From the NCBI GenBank assembly GCA_034096865.1, contig JAWQFJ010000461.1:1-64000 (forward strand): a stretch of 64,000 nt of DNA, given 5' to 3'. The DNA is from Theodoxus fluviatilis (taxonomy: Eukaryota; Mollusca; Gastropoda; Cycloneritida; Neritidae). Made by a program: the position numbers and the translations under genes. Below, in pieces: positions 40,301 through 47,050 of the stretch. Every line of letters starts with the position of its first letter. Within the stretch, counting starts at the first letter, position 1. Under the pieces are notes generated by a model. That model was not told the origin of the DNA and searched no databases. It saw only the letters and a program-made list of their open reading frames with translations.

Positions 40301-43300
40301 TATGTTATTGGTATTTTTAATATGCTTTTGGTCGAGTTGTGTGGCAGTCCCATGATTTTGAGCTTTTTTTTAAAGCTATTACCTCTTTTCATTTTTTTGC
40401 CTCTTAAATCCTTCAATCGTATCAAATATTTTGTTTCTTCATTGTGAATTCATTCATAACAATACTTTGTATTTATGTTTTTGCATGCACCAGCAAATGA
40501 TCCACTTGTGTTTTGTGCATTAATGTGCAGATTTAAAGAAAAGAGCACATTAAAATACACATGTTGCAGCCATACGTGTATGTTTGCATGCATGTATGTA
40601 CATGCCCACAGACATATGTATGCACACACGTATGCAGAACATGTGTGTGCATGCACCCACACTCATACACATGCATTGCACACATGCATGCATACACATA
40701 CACTCACAGGTGCATACATACACATGCTGCAGGTGCACCCTGCAGCTTTACCCTTTCCCAGCATTTACCAGCCTGGAAGGGGAGAGCACTAATGTGGCTT
40801 TGCCTTGGAGTGTGTGCACGCTTGCCTCCCCTGGTTCCCTCGGCTCAAGCTTTCCTTTCCTTACTTCTTTGCTAACTGCCTAGCCCAGTCAGTGCCGCTT
40901 ACGTGTGAACAGGGCTATGTAAAAATGCTTGTAACATTGGTTTGGCTTACCCAAATTTACAGTTTCCCAAATGCACTCTTTTAGGCATTTTTTTCATAGA
41001 TCTTCTCAATTTTTCCTTATTTATATTTACTGCTTGGCTTGAATTTTCACACAATTTTTATGTTTCTTAGATAAGAAACTCAAAGTTTTATTTGATGTAA
41101 TTGTTTATGACATCCACAATGCTACTTATGTAAAGATATACCTCATCGTTCCCTCTGTGGAAAAATTGTGCAGACTAAAATGTGAAGTGATATTTTTAGC
41201 CTGGTTCTCTAATATCAGCTGGTAATCCTCAGTAAGACCAAACTGGGGATGCTAGCTGATATGTTGGAAACGGGCTCGGAGCTTCTTGGTGGGCAGTATA
41301 GCAGCTCTGTCTCTCTCAGTCCTCTCCCTCCATTTCTCTCTCTTTGTGGGTCTGTTGACACACTTATTCCTTGGTCCCACTCCCTCCTGGGACTTCTCCT
41401 TGTGCCCGAAGCATGTGGCCTTGCCGGAATGACTTTTGCTAATTTTCAGATTGCCGCATTGCGTACTGACAGCAGGGGCCCTAGAAGTGCATGTCTGGTC
41501 CAAGTTCTGAGGATCTCCTCTTAGAGCAGAAGCATCCTCATGGTTGATGTTTTGATCTCATCTCTCACTAATCCAAGTTCCATGGGGCCTGGCGTGTCTC
41601 TGGCACAGTTTGAAAGCACTCGCTAATGTGTCTTCTAGGTAGTGGTTGGGCAGTGTGGCTGCTTCTCCTGATGTGGAGGTGGTTTGTGTGCATCACTAAT
41701 GGTAACAGGCATGACAGTCCTAACCCGTCTATCTGGAGTCATGGCATGGTGTTGGAAGGGAGCAGTAACATGGTGGTCTGGCCTGCGCTGACTTTAATGG
41801 GGCCTGCCCCTGGCTTGCATGTGTTGGTGTTTGTCTAATCTCAGCTGGTAATTCTGAGAGATGTGGCAGCTCAAGTTACTAGCCGAGATTACGCAGATAT
41901 CTACCCGGACAGCATGGACTTAACTTGTGGAGGAATATGGGTTGTGGAGGGTTGCTGATAAAGATGATGTGCAGATGCATTCTAACCATGCAGGCTTCTT
42001 TCAGTAGCATGCCCAGCACCTGTAGACTGACAGGAGAAACCTTAAATGCACTTGTAGCACTTGATGTCTGTTGTCTGCATTTGCTTGTATAATGTTGCAT
42101 GGATATCTGTGCATAAGAAAGAGGATTAACAGTTAATGTACATTCCCCTGGCATGAAGTCACTGTGGTTTTTGTGTTGCTGAGCAAATATGAATTGGTTT
42201 ATGTGGGTTTCAGATTAAGTGCACATGCAGATGCCAGTTATGATTATTTTATCTTGACAGTGTGCAAAAGATTGAGGAAAGTTGTGCTGGTTGACTTTGA
42301 TTACTTTGAGGTCAGTTAGTCTGTTGATTAGGTCAGTCAGTCTGTTGATTGAAGCTCTTCTGAGATGTTCATCACAGCTTGGAGAGAAATTTCCAGTTTC
42401 ATCACTAAAGTCAGTTTCTTGTGGCTTCTCCAGTTTGCTGTTTTCTCTTCATTTTCCACACAGTTTCATCACTGCTGTCTTTCTTTTCAAATTCACATTG
42501 CCTGAAGGGAAGTATGGATTGTTTCTGGGTCGAATTCCTGACGGTTTGACTTCTTGTGAAGCTTGCATTCAGTGCATGTTGTGTCAGCATGACGTGTTTG
42601 ATATACAGTTTATGAGTATTACATCAGGTACTGAGAAAGAATGAGTCAGTACCTTTTGTGATATTCGTAGTTTGTACATCATGGTCAGCATCGTGGCCCT
42701 GCACCCTCAGCAGACTGCATGGCCTTGTTTCTCCGCTACCGACCTCCACCGCTGGATATTCTGACCAGGACTCGTCTGTGCCCGCCGCCGCCCTGCCCCC
42801 CCCCCCCCCCCCCCCCCCAAACACAGCACCGCCCTGGGTTTGCCCGCTTTGTACTGTATATGTATATGTGTGTTGTCAAAGGGAAATTGGATGTAGCCAG
42901 GTTTTGACCATGTGACCATTTCAGTTCCAGTCTGCACAGATGTTGGGAGTCCTGGGCAGTGTAATGGTAGGATGTGTGAAGTGGTCCATGCATGTGCAGT
43001 CCATTGCTAAAGTTGGTGATCTGAAGGTGGGGTGAGGTGCGTTGCTGATGCTGGTTGTGGATGCATGGATTGCAGTGCAGCTGAGGGAAGGCAGTCTCAA
43101 GGCGGCTGAGGACGCAGTGCAGAAGCTGACCTCCAACACCGAGACCAAAGTTGACAGGTACTGCGCAACTTTTCATGCTCTCTGACAGGTCTGGCTTGAC
43201 AACAAAGTTTTGTTTCAAATTTTGCTGCTGAAATTTGTCTTTGAGAAAAGTAACCGGCACAGTGTTGCTTACCCCATTAATGTTTGATCATGCCATTTGT

Positions 43301-45594
43301 GAATAAGTTTTTATATTTTGATGCTGTTTTATTGAGGAGATGGATGGATGGATGGAGAGATGGATTGACGAATGGATGGTTGGTTGCTTGATTTGATGGA
43401 TGGATGGATGGATGAACTGGCTTGTCCTCCAATTTGTCAATTCTTTTTTGTTGCAGACAGTTGCTAAAAAATCTCCTGGTGGGATACTTTACCTTGCCAG
43501 AGGACAAAAGGGGTGAAGCTCTAAGAACCATTTGTGGAGTCTTGGACTTCACATTGGAAGAAATTGAAAAGGTGTGTTGCTGTATTTGTTTGCATATTTT
43601 CCTGAATTTACACCATTCTTTTGTGTTGACAAACCGTTTTGAAGCATCTTTGTTGATTGCAAGATTTATCCCTCCAGGTTTACTGGAGGTCCTCACAGGT
43701 TTACCTGTGTGTGTGTATGTGTGTGTGTGTGTGTGTGTGTGTCTGTCTGTCTGTCTGTCCCGACTTAACGGCTGATATCTCAAAAACTACTGGACGGATT
43801 TACTTGTAATTTTGCACACTTACTGGAAGTTAGGTCCGATTGAATGTATCAAATTTTCAGAATCGAGGTTTGAAAAAGTGACTTTTTAACGTTTTGGTGT
43901 TGCCAAGAAAACGCTACAACAGAGTCCGAATGCAAAATGTATGACGTGATCATTTGACATCAAATAACGTGACATAATTTTGAAGAGATTGGACATTGGT
44001 GAAGGAGGAAGAAGGATTTTTTATCCTCCAGGTTTACTGGAGGTCCTCACAGCTTTATTGTGTGTTTTTTAATGCCAAAACCTGGAGGTTCAGCGCCAGC
44101 GGTTTTTATGTTTGTGTTTTTGTGGCTAGAAGAATAACACATTAGGGTTTTCTTCTTCCATATATGTAACAAAGTATGTCTGTAGCTTTATGAAAGAAAA
44201 GCTATTTGTAATTGTGTAAAGACATACATTTTGCCTGTTCTTGGTTTACTTGCAAATTCCAGAAAGTGGTCATCCATGTTTTGAAAAGACCTTGTGGCAA
44301 GGCACAGTTTGAGCAAACTTGCCTTCCATAGGGGACCCCAGAAAACAGTCCTTGGGTGTGACAGCACACTGTGAAGCACATACAGTGGTGAAGGTCTCTG
44401 CAATGTATTTAATTGAAAACTTGACACAATAAGGACTAGTGTTGCTGCAGCACCTCTGTCAACAACGCATGGAGAGGAGAGTCAGGATTGTGAATTAAGC
44501 TTCTTTGCCAACAGATCTCGGGAAAGCATTCTGGGTGGATTCCCAACTTTCTGAGGTTCAAGGGAAACACCCCCAACCCCTCCCCCGCCACCACCCCTAC
44601 ACGGCGGAACACCATGCCTTCTGCACAGAAGTCTGATCAGGTAAGCACAGGTCGTTTTTTACTGCTTCACAGGTTCATGGTTTTATGGACGTTCCGTTGT
44701 TCTCTGGTTAGCCCCCCTACCTCTCTGTGAGTCTGAGAGAGAGACAGACACACAGACAGGGCACCAACCTCTATTGCTTTTCCTTGATGCATAAGCATAT
44801 GTGGATTCAGTTTCTTGCATTTGGGTTCCCTACTGGCCTTTCCTTTTTAGCAGAAACTCGTTCACATTTCCTTCTTTGACCAGAAAGCATTGGTCACTGA
44901 GTGATTGTGCCAAAATGATTCAAACGTGTACTTTGGCATTCTCTTTGAAAAGTTAGAAAATCAAAGGAAAACATTAAGCTTCACTATGGGTCTCCTGACA
45001 CATCTTTGGGCAGGTTTTGGCAATCGACACTTGATTTCCAATACTGTACTACTACAGCCATTGGATGAGCTGTGATGGGAGTAGTGGGACTTGTCAGAAT
45101 TTTGACAAATGATTCAAATGTTTTTTGTTTTTATTACATTGGGGATGAGAATCACTCACATTTTCCCTAGATATGTGTTTCGTTTGTGTGTTGCCACTTC
45201 AGTAAGCAGGCAATGTGTTCACGAGAGGGAGTGTGCTTGTTTTCAGTCCTTCAGCCAGCTGTTTGTCAAATTCCTGGAGAAGGAGTCAACACCACCACCT
45301 GCCATAGCTCGACTGCCGGCAGAGGAGATGGCCCAGGAACTACAGCAGAAGCAGCGGGAACGAGAGAGACCAAACCCTTTTACTGCCCCTCGCCATGTTG
45401 CTATGCCACTCTCCGCCCCAGGCACCCGCACCCCCTCCCCCACCCCCCACCACCTCCTCATGGCCCCTGCCTCCTCCAGCCTCCCCCAAGGCCCTACCCT
45501 CACCAGTGCTGCAGCCCCCCTGGTGTCTTCTGCAGGCCGAACCACACCACAGAATGCCAGTGCTATCCTGAAAGACGTTCTTGGAAGCAGGTGA
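10913..45594 (+). CDS. TRIP11: TRIP11/GMAP-210 golgin, 28 exons, 5' incomplete
   Basis: This is the genomic span of a long coiled-coil golgin of the cis-Golgi. In the family the N-terminus tethers small curved vesicles, the C-terminal GRAB region binds Arf1-GTP, and the protein holds IFT20 at the Golgi for cilium assembly. I joined 28 exons by splice signals and reading phase. All phases agree and the spliced length is 6,785 nt, which is 2 nt plus 2,261 codons including the stop. The order of conserved blocks follows human TRIP11 throughout: an acidic aromatic block with QQEVNRL and HHWRTVA, VMNEKSRESSSL, VEIEALKQKTETLLAVLQ, LRDQEFEV, GYTREALEAEEREKEL, QQYAASLTNLQAVLEQF, the GRAB block LLVGYFTLPEDKRGEALR, and the end block FSQLFVKFLEKES to AILKDVLGSR. 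Human TRIP11 has about 130 residues before the first block; these are missing here. The exons total is longer than the matching human part. Introns hold nearly all the repeats of the region. Confidence 0.93.
11059..13126 (+). other. TRIP11 intron 1
   Basis: Unique-looking DNA with a C run at 11,801-11,823 and no other gene recognised. Confidence 0.6.
13127..13201 (+). CDS. TRIP11: TRIP11 exon 2 of window
   Basis: Acceptor gtttcag, donor GTAGGC, phase 0 at both ends, 25 codons. It encodes SESKEGADSSVQQVEQL and the following helix, matching the short serine/acidic link after the WRHIA block of the human protein. Confidence 0.85.
14218..14257. repeat. (TG)n
   Basis: TG tract of about 20 units in TRIP11 intron 2. 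Confidence 0.95.
15904..16091 (+). mobile_element. SINE-like dispersed repeat, copy B
   Basis: Shares AGAATTGACCCACCGCGTCT and CTACACGATTCGTAAGAGG with copies A and C, and ends in an ATCTATC tail after AAAACACTATCCATC. Confidence 0.72.
16305..16470 (+). CDS. TRIP11: TRIP11 exon 3 of window
   Basis: Acceptor tttccag, donor GTGCGA, enters in phase 0 and leaves one base over. It encodes a charged coiled coil with ITALKRRHKTEVVDLQERA. Its Arg/His-rich ALKRRHK core resembles EISRRHREEL in human TRIP11. Confidence 0.87.
16897..17045 (+). CDS. TRIP11: TRIP11 exon 4 of window
   Basis: Acceptor ttgcag; the first two bases complete the split Gly codon. The donor GTGAGT lies only about 15 bases before a 170-bp pyrimidine tract. 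It encodes a short linker (DGDGLQNNGASILPE) and then coiled coil (LRQQLSVLEAQLSSLHQD). Confidence 0.85.
17060..17230. repeat. Pyrimidine tract (TC/CCT)n
   Basis: TC and CCCT repeats starting about 15 bases after the TRIP11 exon 4 donor. Confidence 0.95.
17514..17682 (+). CDS. TRIP11: TRIP11 exon 5 of window
   Basis: Acceptor ttttccag, donor GTATGC, leaves one base over. It encodes heptad-patterned coiled coil, for example LQVRVQELEGERQGMLTKL and LISDLQQQLEHSHSEEIL. Confidence 0.87.
18140..18183 (+). CDS. TRIP11: TRIP11 exon 6 of window (44 nt)
   Basis: A very short exon with acceptor atttcag and donor GTTTGC. Two bases complete a Lys codon and 14 codons follow (SEERCQELEKQQLQ). It is supported by the phase match on both sides and by unbroken coiled-coil character. 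Confidence 0.75.
18509..19040. repeat. TG-rich compound minisatellite
   Basis: TG tracts with repeated TTTGAGTG, GTGAGAGTGTG and TTTGTGAG variants over 530 bp, in TRIP11 intron 6. Confidence 0.95.
19041..20041 (+). other. Rest of TRIP11 intron 6
   Basis: No gene or repeat recognised; unique-looking AT-rich DNA. Confidence 0.5.
20042..20176 (+). CDS. TRIP11: TRIP11 exon 7 of window
   Basis: Acceptor cttgcag, donor GTAAGC, phase 0, 45 codons. It encodes STLEVLSDLRHTRHTLTSA and LSSQLPDKQRLANQIYEA. The Pro suggests a break in the coiled coil here. Confidence 0.85.
20723..20840 (+). CDS. TRIP11: TRIP11 exon 8 of window, GC donor
   Basis: Acceptor tgctcag. The only donor that keeps phase with the next exon is GCAAGT after ACTGCAG, a consensus GC-AG intron start; the nearby GT at 20,845 would shift the frame. 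It encodes QEVREDLAESRADQQMLQR and the following helix. Confidence 0.83.
21142..21205. repeat. TG-rich tract
   Basis: Impure TG repeat in TRIP11 intron 8, shortly before exon 9. Confidence 0.9.
21287..21457 (+). CDS. TRIP11: TRIP11 exon 9 of window
   Basis: Acceptor gtttcag, donor GTACTG. Two bases complete the Glu codon split by the GC-AG intron, and one base is left over. It encodes coiled coil such as LEKETQVLRERNLQLEEQV. Confidence 0.88.
21540..21662. repeat. CA/CAGA-rich tract
   Basis: CAGA and CACA repeats with ACACGCAC variants in TRIP11 intron 9. Confidence 0.9.
22105..22159 (+). CDS. TRIP11: TRIP11 exon 10 of window (55 nt)
   Basis: A short exon between acceptor ttttcag and donor GTCAGT. 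It encodes ESLTKSASTLDQSLSMPQ, a serine-rich link without heptads. Phase agrees with both neighbours. Confidence 0.75.
22539..22899 (+). CDS. TRIP11: TRIP11 exon 11 of window, tandem CAG acceptor
   Basis: The acceptor falls in TCTGGCAGCAGCAGCAGT, so four AGs spaced by three bases can be used without a frame change; I took the first. Donor is GTGTGT. It encodes a Ser/Gly/Arg-rich linker (roughly residues 1-35) and then coiled coil with LEDVLMTLRQELQDKDAAL. Exact start is uncertain by 3, 6 or 9 bases. Confidence 0.86.
22913..23142 (+). repeat. 32-bp minisatellite with donor-like motif
   Basis: About seven units of AAGTTATGCAGGATCTAGTG followed by CAAATCCTGTGT, starting 13 bases after the TRIP11 exon 11 donor. 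Each unit junction reads TGTGTAAGTTATGCAGG. Confidence 0.92.
23377..23449 (+). CDS. TRIP11: TRIP11 exon 12 of window
   Basis: Acceptor tctctcag, donor GTAAGC, leaves one base over. It encodes NFAEKIQVLEKQLKEYKV, a coiled coil. It follows a 32-bp minisatellite in the intron before it. Confidence 0.84.
23810..24068 (+). repeat. 72-bp minisatellite, about 3.6 units
   Basis: Units with ATCAGTATACACCTACCTCT and CACCCCAGGTGTTTAGGGGA. It ends about 50 bases before TRIP11 exon 13. Confidence 0.92.
24117..24259 (+). CDS. TRIP11: TRIP11 exon 13 of window
   Basis: Acceptor gtttgcag. I chose donor GTTAGT at 24,260 because it alone keeps phase 0 with the large next exon. It encodes LRSRLEQRENELEGVKREC and LGELDRQHNEATSQLLS; human TRIP11 has the similar EELDRQNQEATKHM. 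Confidence 0.86.
24737..27361 (+). CDS. TRIP11: TRIP11 large central exon (2,625 nt)
   Basis: One exon of 875 codons with acceptor tttcag, donor GTGAGT and phase 0 at both ends. It is almost all heptad-repeat coiled coil. At about residues 145-180 of the exon an acidic linker with EDLWNMDWGGEES interrupts it. Human TRIP11 also has a very large central exon. The 3' end (VRLENEVKNLRQEKEQI, VMNEKSRESSSLRSE) matches human YLQQQLQAYAMEREKV and VLNEKTRENSHLKTE. A long open frame, steady synonymous-looking third-base G/C and matches at both ends make this the strongest part of the model. A run of related blocks near 26,540-26,720 (LVFRLEEEVASAREVVSRLEGELTASRDLLSRL) looks like local duplication of a short heptad unit. 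Confidence 0.96.
27741..28022 (+). CDS. TRIP11: TRIP11 exon 15 of window
   Basis: Acceptor aacacag, donor GTAAGT, 94 codons. It encodes RLVRDRDVEIEALKQKTETL followed by LAVLQDSSQD. Human has [20 protein letters not shown] then LAVLQTSS. This is one of the most conserved TRIP11 blocks and fixes the family assignment. Confidence 0.95.
28303..28340. repeat. (TG)n
   Basis: TG tract in TRIP11 intron 15. Confidence 0.95.
28685..29037 (+). repeat. 31-bp minisatellite copying the exon 16 acceptor
   Basis: Eleven copies of the junction TCTGTCCAG|GTG, spaced exactly 31 bp on average (first at 28,715, last at 29,025). The last is the real TRIP11 exon 16 acceptor. Most units continue GGCGACGCTG, as the exon does; others have GTGCTGACCCTG. 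Confidence 0.93.
29026..29223 (+). CDS. TRIP11: TRIP11 exon 16 of window
   Basis: Acceptor tgtccag, donor GTGGGT, 66 codons. It encodes LQSEREQLVAYVQQKHSES and LQQQYDQLASQYEENKQAQ; human has VDYTGLIQSYEQNETKLK at the same place. The acceptor and the first 12 exon bases are repeated ten more times upstream in a 31-bp minisatellite, so use of an upstream acceptor cannot be excluded. Confidence 0.9.
29616..29798 (+). CDS. TRIP11: TRIP11 exon 17 of window
   Basis: Acceptor ctgctgcag, donor GTGAGC, 61 codons, phase 0. It encodes NNELISCRQKHHELEVRHG and LLAAVGKQAELRTTIMEK, a coiled coil. Confidence 0.88.
30476..30687 (+). CDS. TRIP11: TRIP11 exon 18 of window
   Basis: Acceptor gctacag, donor GTAGCT, leaves two bases over. 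It encodes ELVAQQKELERTVQERDSE and FHLQGLEQQLSDAQMENSK, a coiled coil. Confidence 0.89.
31240..31486 (+). CDS. TRIP11: TRIP11 exon 19 of window
   Basis: Acceptor cttgcag, donor GTCAGT. It encodes ANTQLTLKLRDQEFEVRTL and LRVLQQERDQLVLQGQQHQA. Human TRIP11 has [20 protein letters not shown] and VVFQQERDQVMLALKQKQ in register. Confidence 0.94.
31660..32162. mobile_element. Putative MITE with GTTCAG ends
   Basis: Begins GTTCAGGAGGCGCAG and ends GCGCCGAGTTTTTCTGAAC. A second inverted pair lies inside (CACTCCTGAACG near 31,709 and CGTTCAGGAGTGG near 32,094). AGCGCT motifs recur. No target duplication is clear. It is in TRIP11 intron 19. Confidence 0.45.
32262..32505 (+). repeat. About 40-bp minisatellite, six units
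   Basis: Units of GGTATCCACAGATACACGGA followed by GAAGTATGGTTTTGTGATCT, one shortened. It lies in TRIP11 intron 19, before exon 20. Confidence 0.92.
32607..32678 (+). CDS. TRIP11: TRIP11 exon 20 of window
   Basis: Acceptor tttacag, donor GTGAGA, 24 codons. QLREKEMKLNRELQRLRGHL aligns with human [20 protein letters not shown]. Confidence 0.94.
33184..33305 (+). CDS. TRIP11: TRIP11 exon 21 of window
   Basis: Acceptor caatgcag, donor GTAGAG, leaves two bases over. GYTREALEAEEREKELRNRL and EEKLASSSTAVENA align with human [20 protein letters not shown] and EEKLVSSSNAMENA. Together with the exons on either side it is a signature TRIP11 block. Confidence 0.95.
33658..33821 (+). CDS. TRIP11: TRIP11 exon 22 of window
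   Basis: Acceptor gtgcacag, donor GTGAGC, leaves one base over. DQCQQYAASLTNLQAVLEQF aligns with human [20 protein letters not shown]. The intron that follows is 4.9 kb and is filled with mobile elements and satellites. Confidence 0.95.
34019..34390. repeat. TG-rich tract
   Basis: Impure TG/GCATG/TATG repeats in TRIP11 intron 22. The Cys/Val and His/Thr open frames over it are artefacts. Confidence 0.92.
34779..35014. mobile_element. MITE with 28-bp terminal inverted repeats
   Basis: The left end GGGCCCATATTCACAACGGC continues to GATTTATC, and the right end is its reverse complement with one mismatch over 28 bases. The element is 236 bp with no coding capacity and lies in TRIP11 intron 22. 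A clear target duplication is not visible. Confidence 0.78.
35650..36606 (-). mobile_element. 3' LTR of a retrotransposon (minus strand), approximate
   Basis: On the minus strand a purine tract (TGGGGGGGAGGTT) is followed at once by TGTCACGACTCGAG, the usual arrangement of polypurine tract and LTR start. The far end near 35,650 is a guess; no second LTR exists here for comparison. A 50-bp tandem duplication (35,757-35,855) lies inside. Confidence 0.5.
36624..37434 (-). CDS. Coiled-coil ORF next to LTR, retroelement-associated or captured
   Basis: A minus-strand frame of 264 residues. The first 140 or so are heptad coiled coil (MEERLQEVQIDRAQSQAQVE, LELKEQIQKLSPLEQEVAGL), followed by a basic Arg/Lys-rich part. 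It ends 18 bases before the LTR start, so it sits where the 3' end of a retroelement's internal region belongs. A good acceptor (tgtctgcag at 37,435) precedes the first Met, where the 26-bp satellite begins. It does not match the order of TRIP11 coiled-coil exons. It may be a Ty3-type 3' ORF, a captured host coiled-coil segment or a separate nested exon. I do not recognise the family. Confidence 0.4.
37436..38622. repeat. 26-bp minisatellite, about 45 units
   Basis: Units of CTCAGACTACAGGCATGTGT plus ACATGG. Variants have GTATAC for GTGTAC and CATAC for CAGAC. No stop occurs in any plus-strand frame, so three overlapping long open frames arise, but these are repeat artefacts. Lies in TRIP11 intron 22. 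Confidence 0.95.
38750..38853 (+). CDS. TRIP11: TRIP11 exon 23 of window
   Basis: Acceptor gctgcag, donor GTGAGT. It encodes ETERYQNEIKHLKERVNSLQ, which fits human [20 protein letters not shown] in register. Phase matches exon 22 across the 4.9-kb intron. Confidence 0.9.
39131..39204 (+). repeat. 25-bp tandem repeat, three units
   Basis: Three copies of GAAACTGAGGTATATAGCTG plus GAGGG in TRIP11 intron 23. Confidence 0.9.
39575..39674 (+). CDS. TRIP11: TRIP11 exon 24 of window
   Basis: Acceptor ggttgcag, donor GTAGGT, leaves one base over. ARSGLEAAARLSEALDRKEE aligns with human [20 protein letters not shown]. Confidence 0.93.
39675..43075 (+). other. TRIP11 intron 24
   Basis: A 3.4-kb intron with a short CA/ATGCA-rich stretch (40,555-40,735) and a C run at 42,796-42,818. 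No other gene or element is recognised. Confidence 0.6.
43076..43157 (+). CDS. TRIP11: TRIP11 exon 25 of window
   Basis: Acceptor gattgcag, donor GTACTG. VQKLTSNTETKVDR aligns with human VQKKLMSLANSSEGKVDK, just before the GRAB region. Confidence 0.92.
43336..43420. repeat. (GGAT)n, imperfect
   Basis: ATGG repeats with interruptions, just before TRIP11 exon 26. Confidence 0.93.
43457..43571 (+). CDS. TRIP11: TRIP11 exon 26 of window, GRAB (Arf-binding) region
   Basis: Acceptor gttgcag, donor GTGTGT. It encodes LLKNLLVGYFTLPEDKRGEA and CGVLDFTLEEIEK. Human has [20 protein letters not shown] and LGVRREEMEQ. In the family this GRIP-related Arf-binding (GRAB) domain binds GTP-Arf1 and targets the golgin to cis-Golgi membranes. 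Confidence 0.95.
43668..44108. repeat. Dispersed repeat, short copy with CCTCCAG hairpins
   Basis: It has the same ends as the 50-1,470 repeat. CCTCCAGGTTTACTGGAGG, a perfect 7-bp stem with a 5-base loop, occurs twice (about 43,672 and 44,028), each followed by TCCTCACAG. No coding capacity. Lies in TRIP11 intron 26. Confidence 0.6.
44515..44640 (+). CDS. TRIP11: TRIP11 exon 27 of window
   Basis: Acceptor gccaacag, donor GTAAGC, 42 codons. It encodes SGWIPNFLRFKGNTPNPSP, matching the human GWLGGGSKSVPNTP stretch, followed by a Pro/Thr/Ser-rich disordered segment. Confidence 0.92.
45247..45594 (+). CDS. TRIP11: TRIP11 last coding exon
   Basis: Acceptor gttttcag; ends at TGA. SFSQLFVKFLEKES and RPNPFTAPRHVAMPL align with human SFSELFVKFLETES and VNPFLAPRSAAVPL, and the final ASAILKDVLGSR with human GVVLKDLLKQ. 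The middle is Pro-rich and disordered. Confidence 0.95.
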   Translation, partial: SFSQLFVKFLEKESTPPPAIARLPAEEMAQELQQKQRERERPNPFTAPRHVAMPLSAPGTRTPSPTPHHLLMAPASSSLPQGPTLTSAAAPLVSSAGRTTPQNASAILKDVLGSR

Positions 45595-45716
45595 TAATGG
45601 TGAATTGTTGGATTAAGCAGGTCTTTTAGGTAGTGCCCTGGCGGGTGTATTCCAAGGGCAGTTGGTTGCATGGGCATTTTGTGAAAGGCATGAACTTGTG
45701 CAGCCGAGTGCATGTG

Positions 45717-45770
45717 TGGATGGATGGATGGATGGATGGATGGATGGATGGATGGATGGATGATGGATGG
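45717..45770. repeat. (GGAT)n
   Basis: TGGA tetranucleotide tract about 120 bases after the TRIP11 stop. Confidence 0.95.
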
Positions 45771-46188
45771 ATGGTTCGGAGCGAGTGGTTGTGGATGAAG
45801 CCTGTCAGTGACAAGAAGCTTCTACCTGCTCATGAGTGCACTGGTTGTGAGTTCTGGGCAGGTATGTCTGGTTATGACTGTAGATGTGCAGCAGCTGGAG
45901 GAAGAGGATGGGGACCCCTAGATGTCGTAGTCTGCAACCATACGAATGCCCTCTGCCTTTTCAATGTTCCTGTCAGTGACTTCATGGGCTGCCTTGTGTG
46001 AAATTAGACGAGGTTTCTCATCATTCTGTGTTACTCATGCTGTTAACCTTCACCAGATATTCTAGATCAAGTGAAAGTGGAGGAGATATATATGAGATGA
46101 ATAAGCTCACTTGAACAATGAATATAAGTATAAGCAACATATCTTAACAAATTTCTGTTTCATTTGTTGGCAGTTGCTTGTGTCTGTG

Positions 46189-47050
46189 TTAATGTTCTAT
46201 GTGGACATGTTGGCTTTAGCAGTCTCCTAGGTTAATGTTCTATGTGGACATGTTGGCTTTAGCAGTCTCCTAGGTTAATGTTCTGTGTGGACATGTTGGC
46301 TTTAGCAGTCTCCTAGGTTAATGGGCTATGTGGACATGTTGGCTTTAGCAGTCTCCTAGGTTAATGTTCTATGTGGACATGTTGGCTTTAGCAGTCTCCT
46401 AGGTTAATGGGCTATGTGGACATGTTGGCTTTAGCAGTCTCCTAGGTTAATGGGCTATGTGGACATGTTGGCTTTAGCAGTCTCCTAGGTTAATGTTCTA
46501 TGTGGACATGTTGGCTTTAGCAGTCTCCTAGGTTAATGGGCTGTGTGGACATGTTGGCTTTAGCAGTCTCCTAGGTTAATGGGCTATGTGGACATGTTGG
46601 CTTTAGCAGTCTCCTAGGTTAATGGGCTGTGTGGACATGTTGGCTTTAGCAGTCTCCTAGGTTAATGTTCCATGTGGACATGTTGGCTTTAGCAGTCTCC
46701 TAGGTTAATGGGCTATGTGGACATGTCAGCTTTAGCAGTCTCCTAGGTTAATGGGCTGTGTGGACATGTTGGCTTTAGCAGTCTCCTAGGTTAATGGGCT
46801 ATGTGGACATGTTGGCTTTAGCAGTCTCCTAGGTTAATGGGCTATGTGGACATGTTGGCTTTAGCAGTCTCCTAGGTTAATGTTCTATGTGGACATGTTG
46901 GCTTTAGCAGTCTCCTAGGTTAATGTTCTATGTGGACATGTTGGCTTTAGCAGTCTCCTAGGTTAATGTTCTATGTGGACATGTTGGCTTTAGCAGTCTC
47001 CTAGGTTAATGGGCTATGTGGACATGTTGGCTTTAGCAGTCTCCTAGGTT
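46189..47050. repeat. 43-bp minisatellite, 20 units
   Basis: Units of TTAATGTTCTATGTGGACAT followed by GTTGGCTTTAGCAGTCTCCTAGG. Two main forms differ at TTC versus GGG before TATG. It starts from a host TGTTAATGTTCTATG and lies in the probable TRIP11 3' UTR. Confidence 0.95.
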
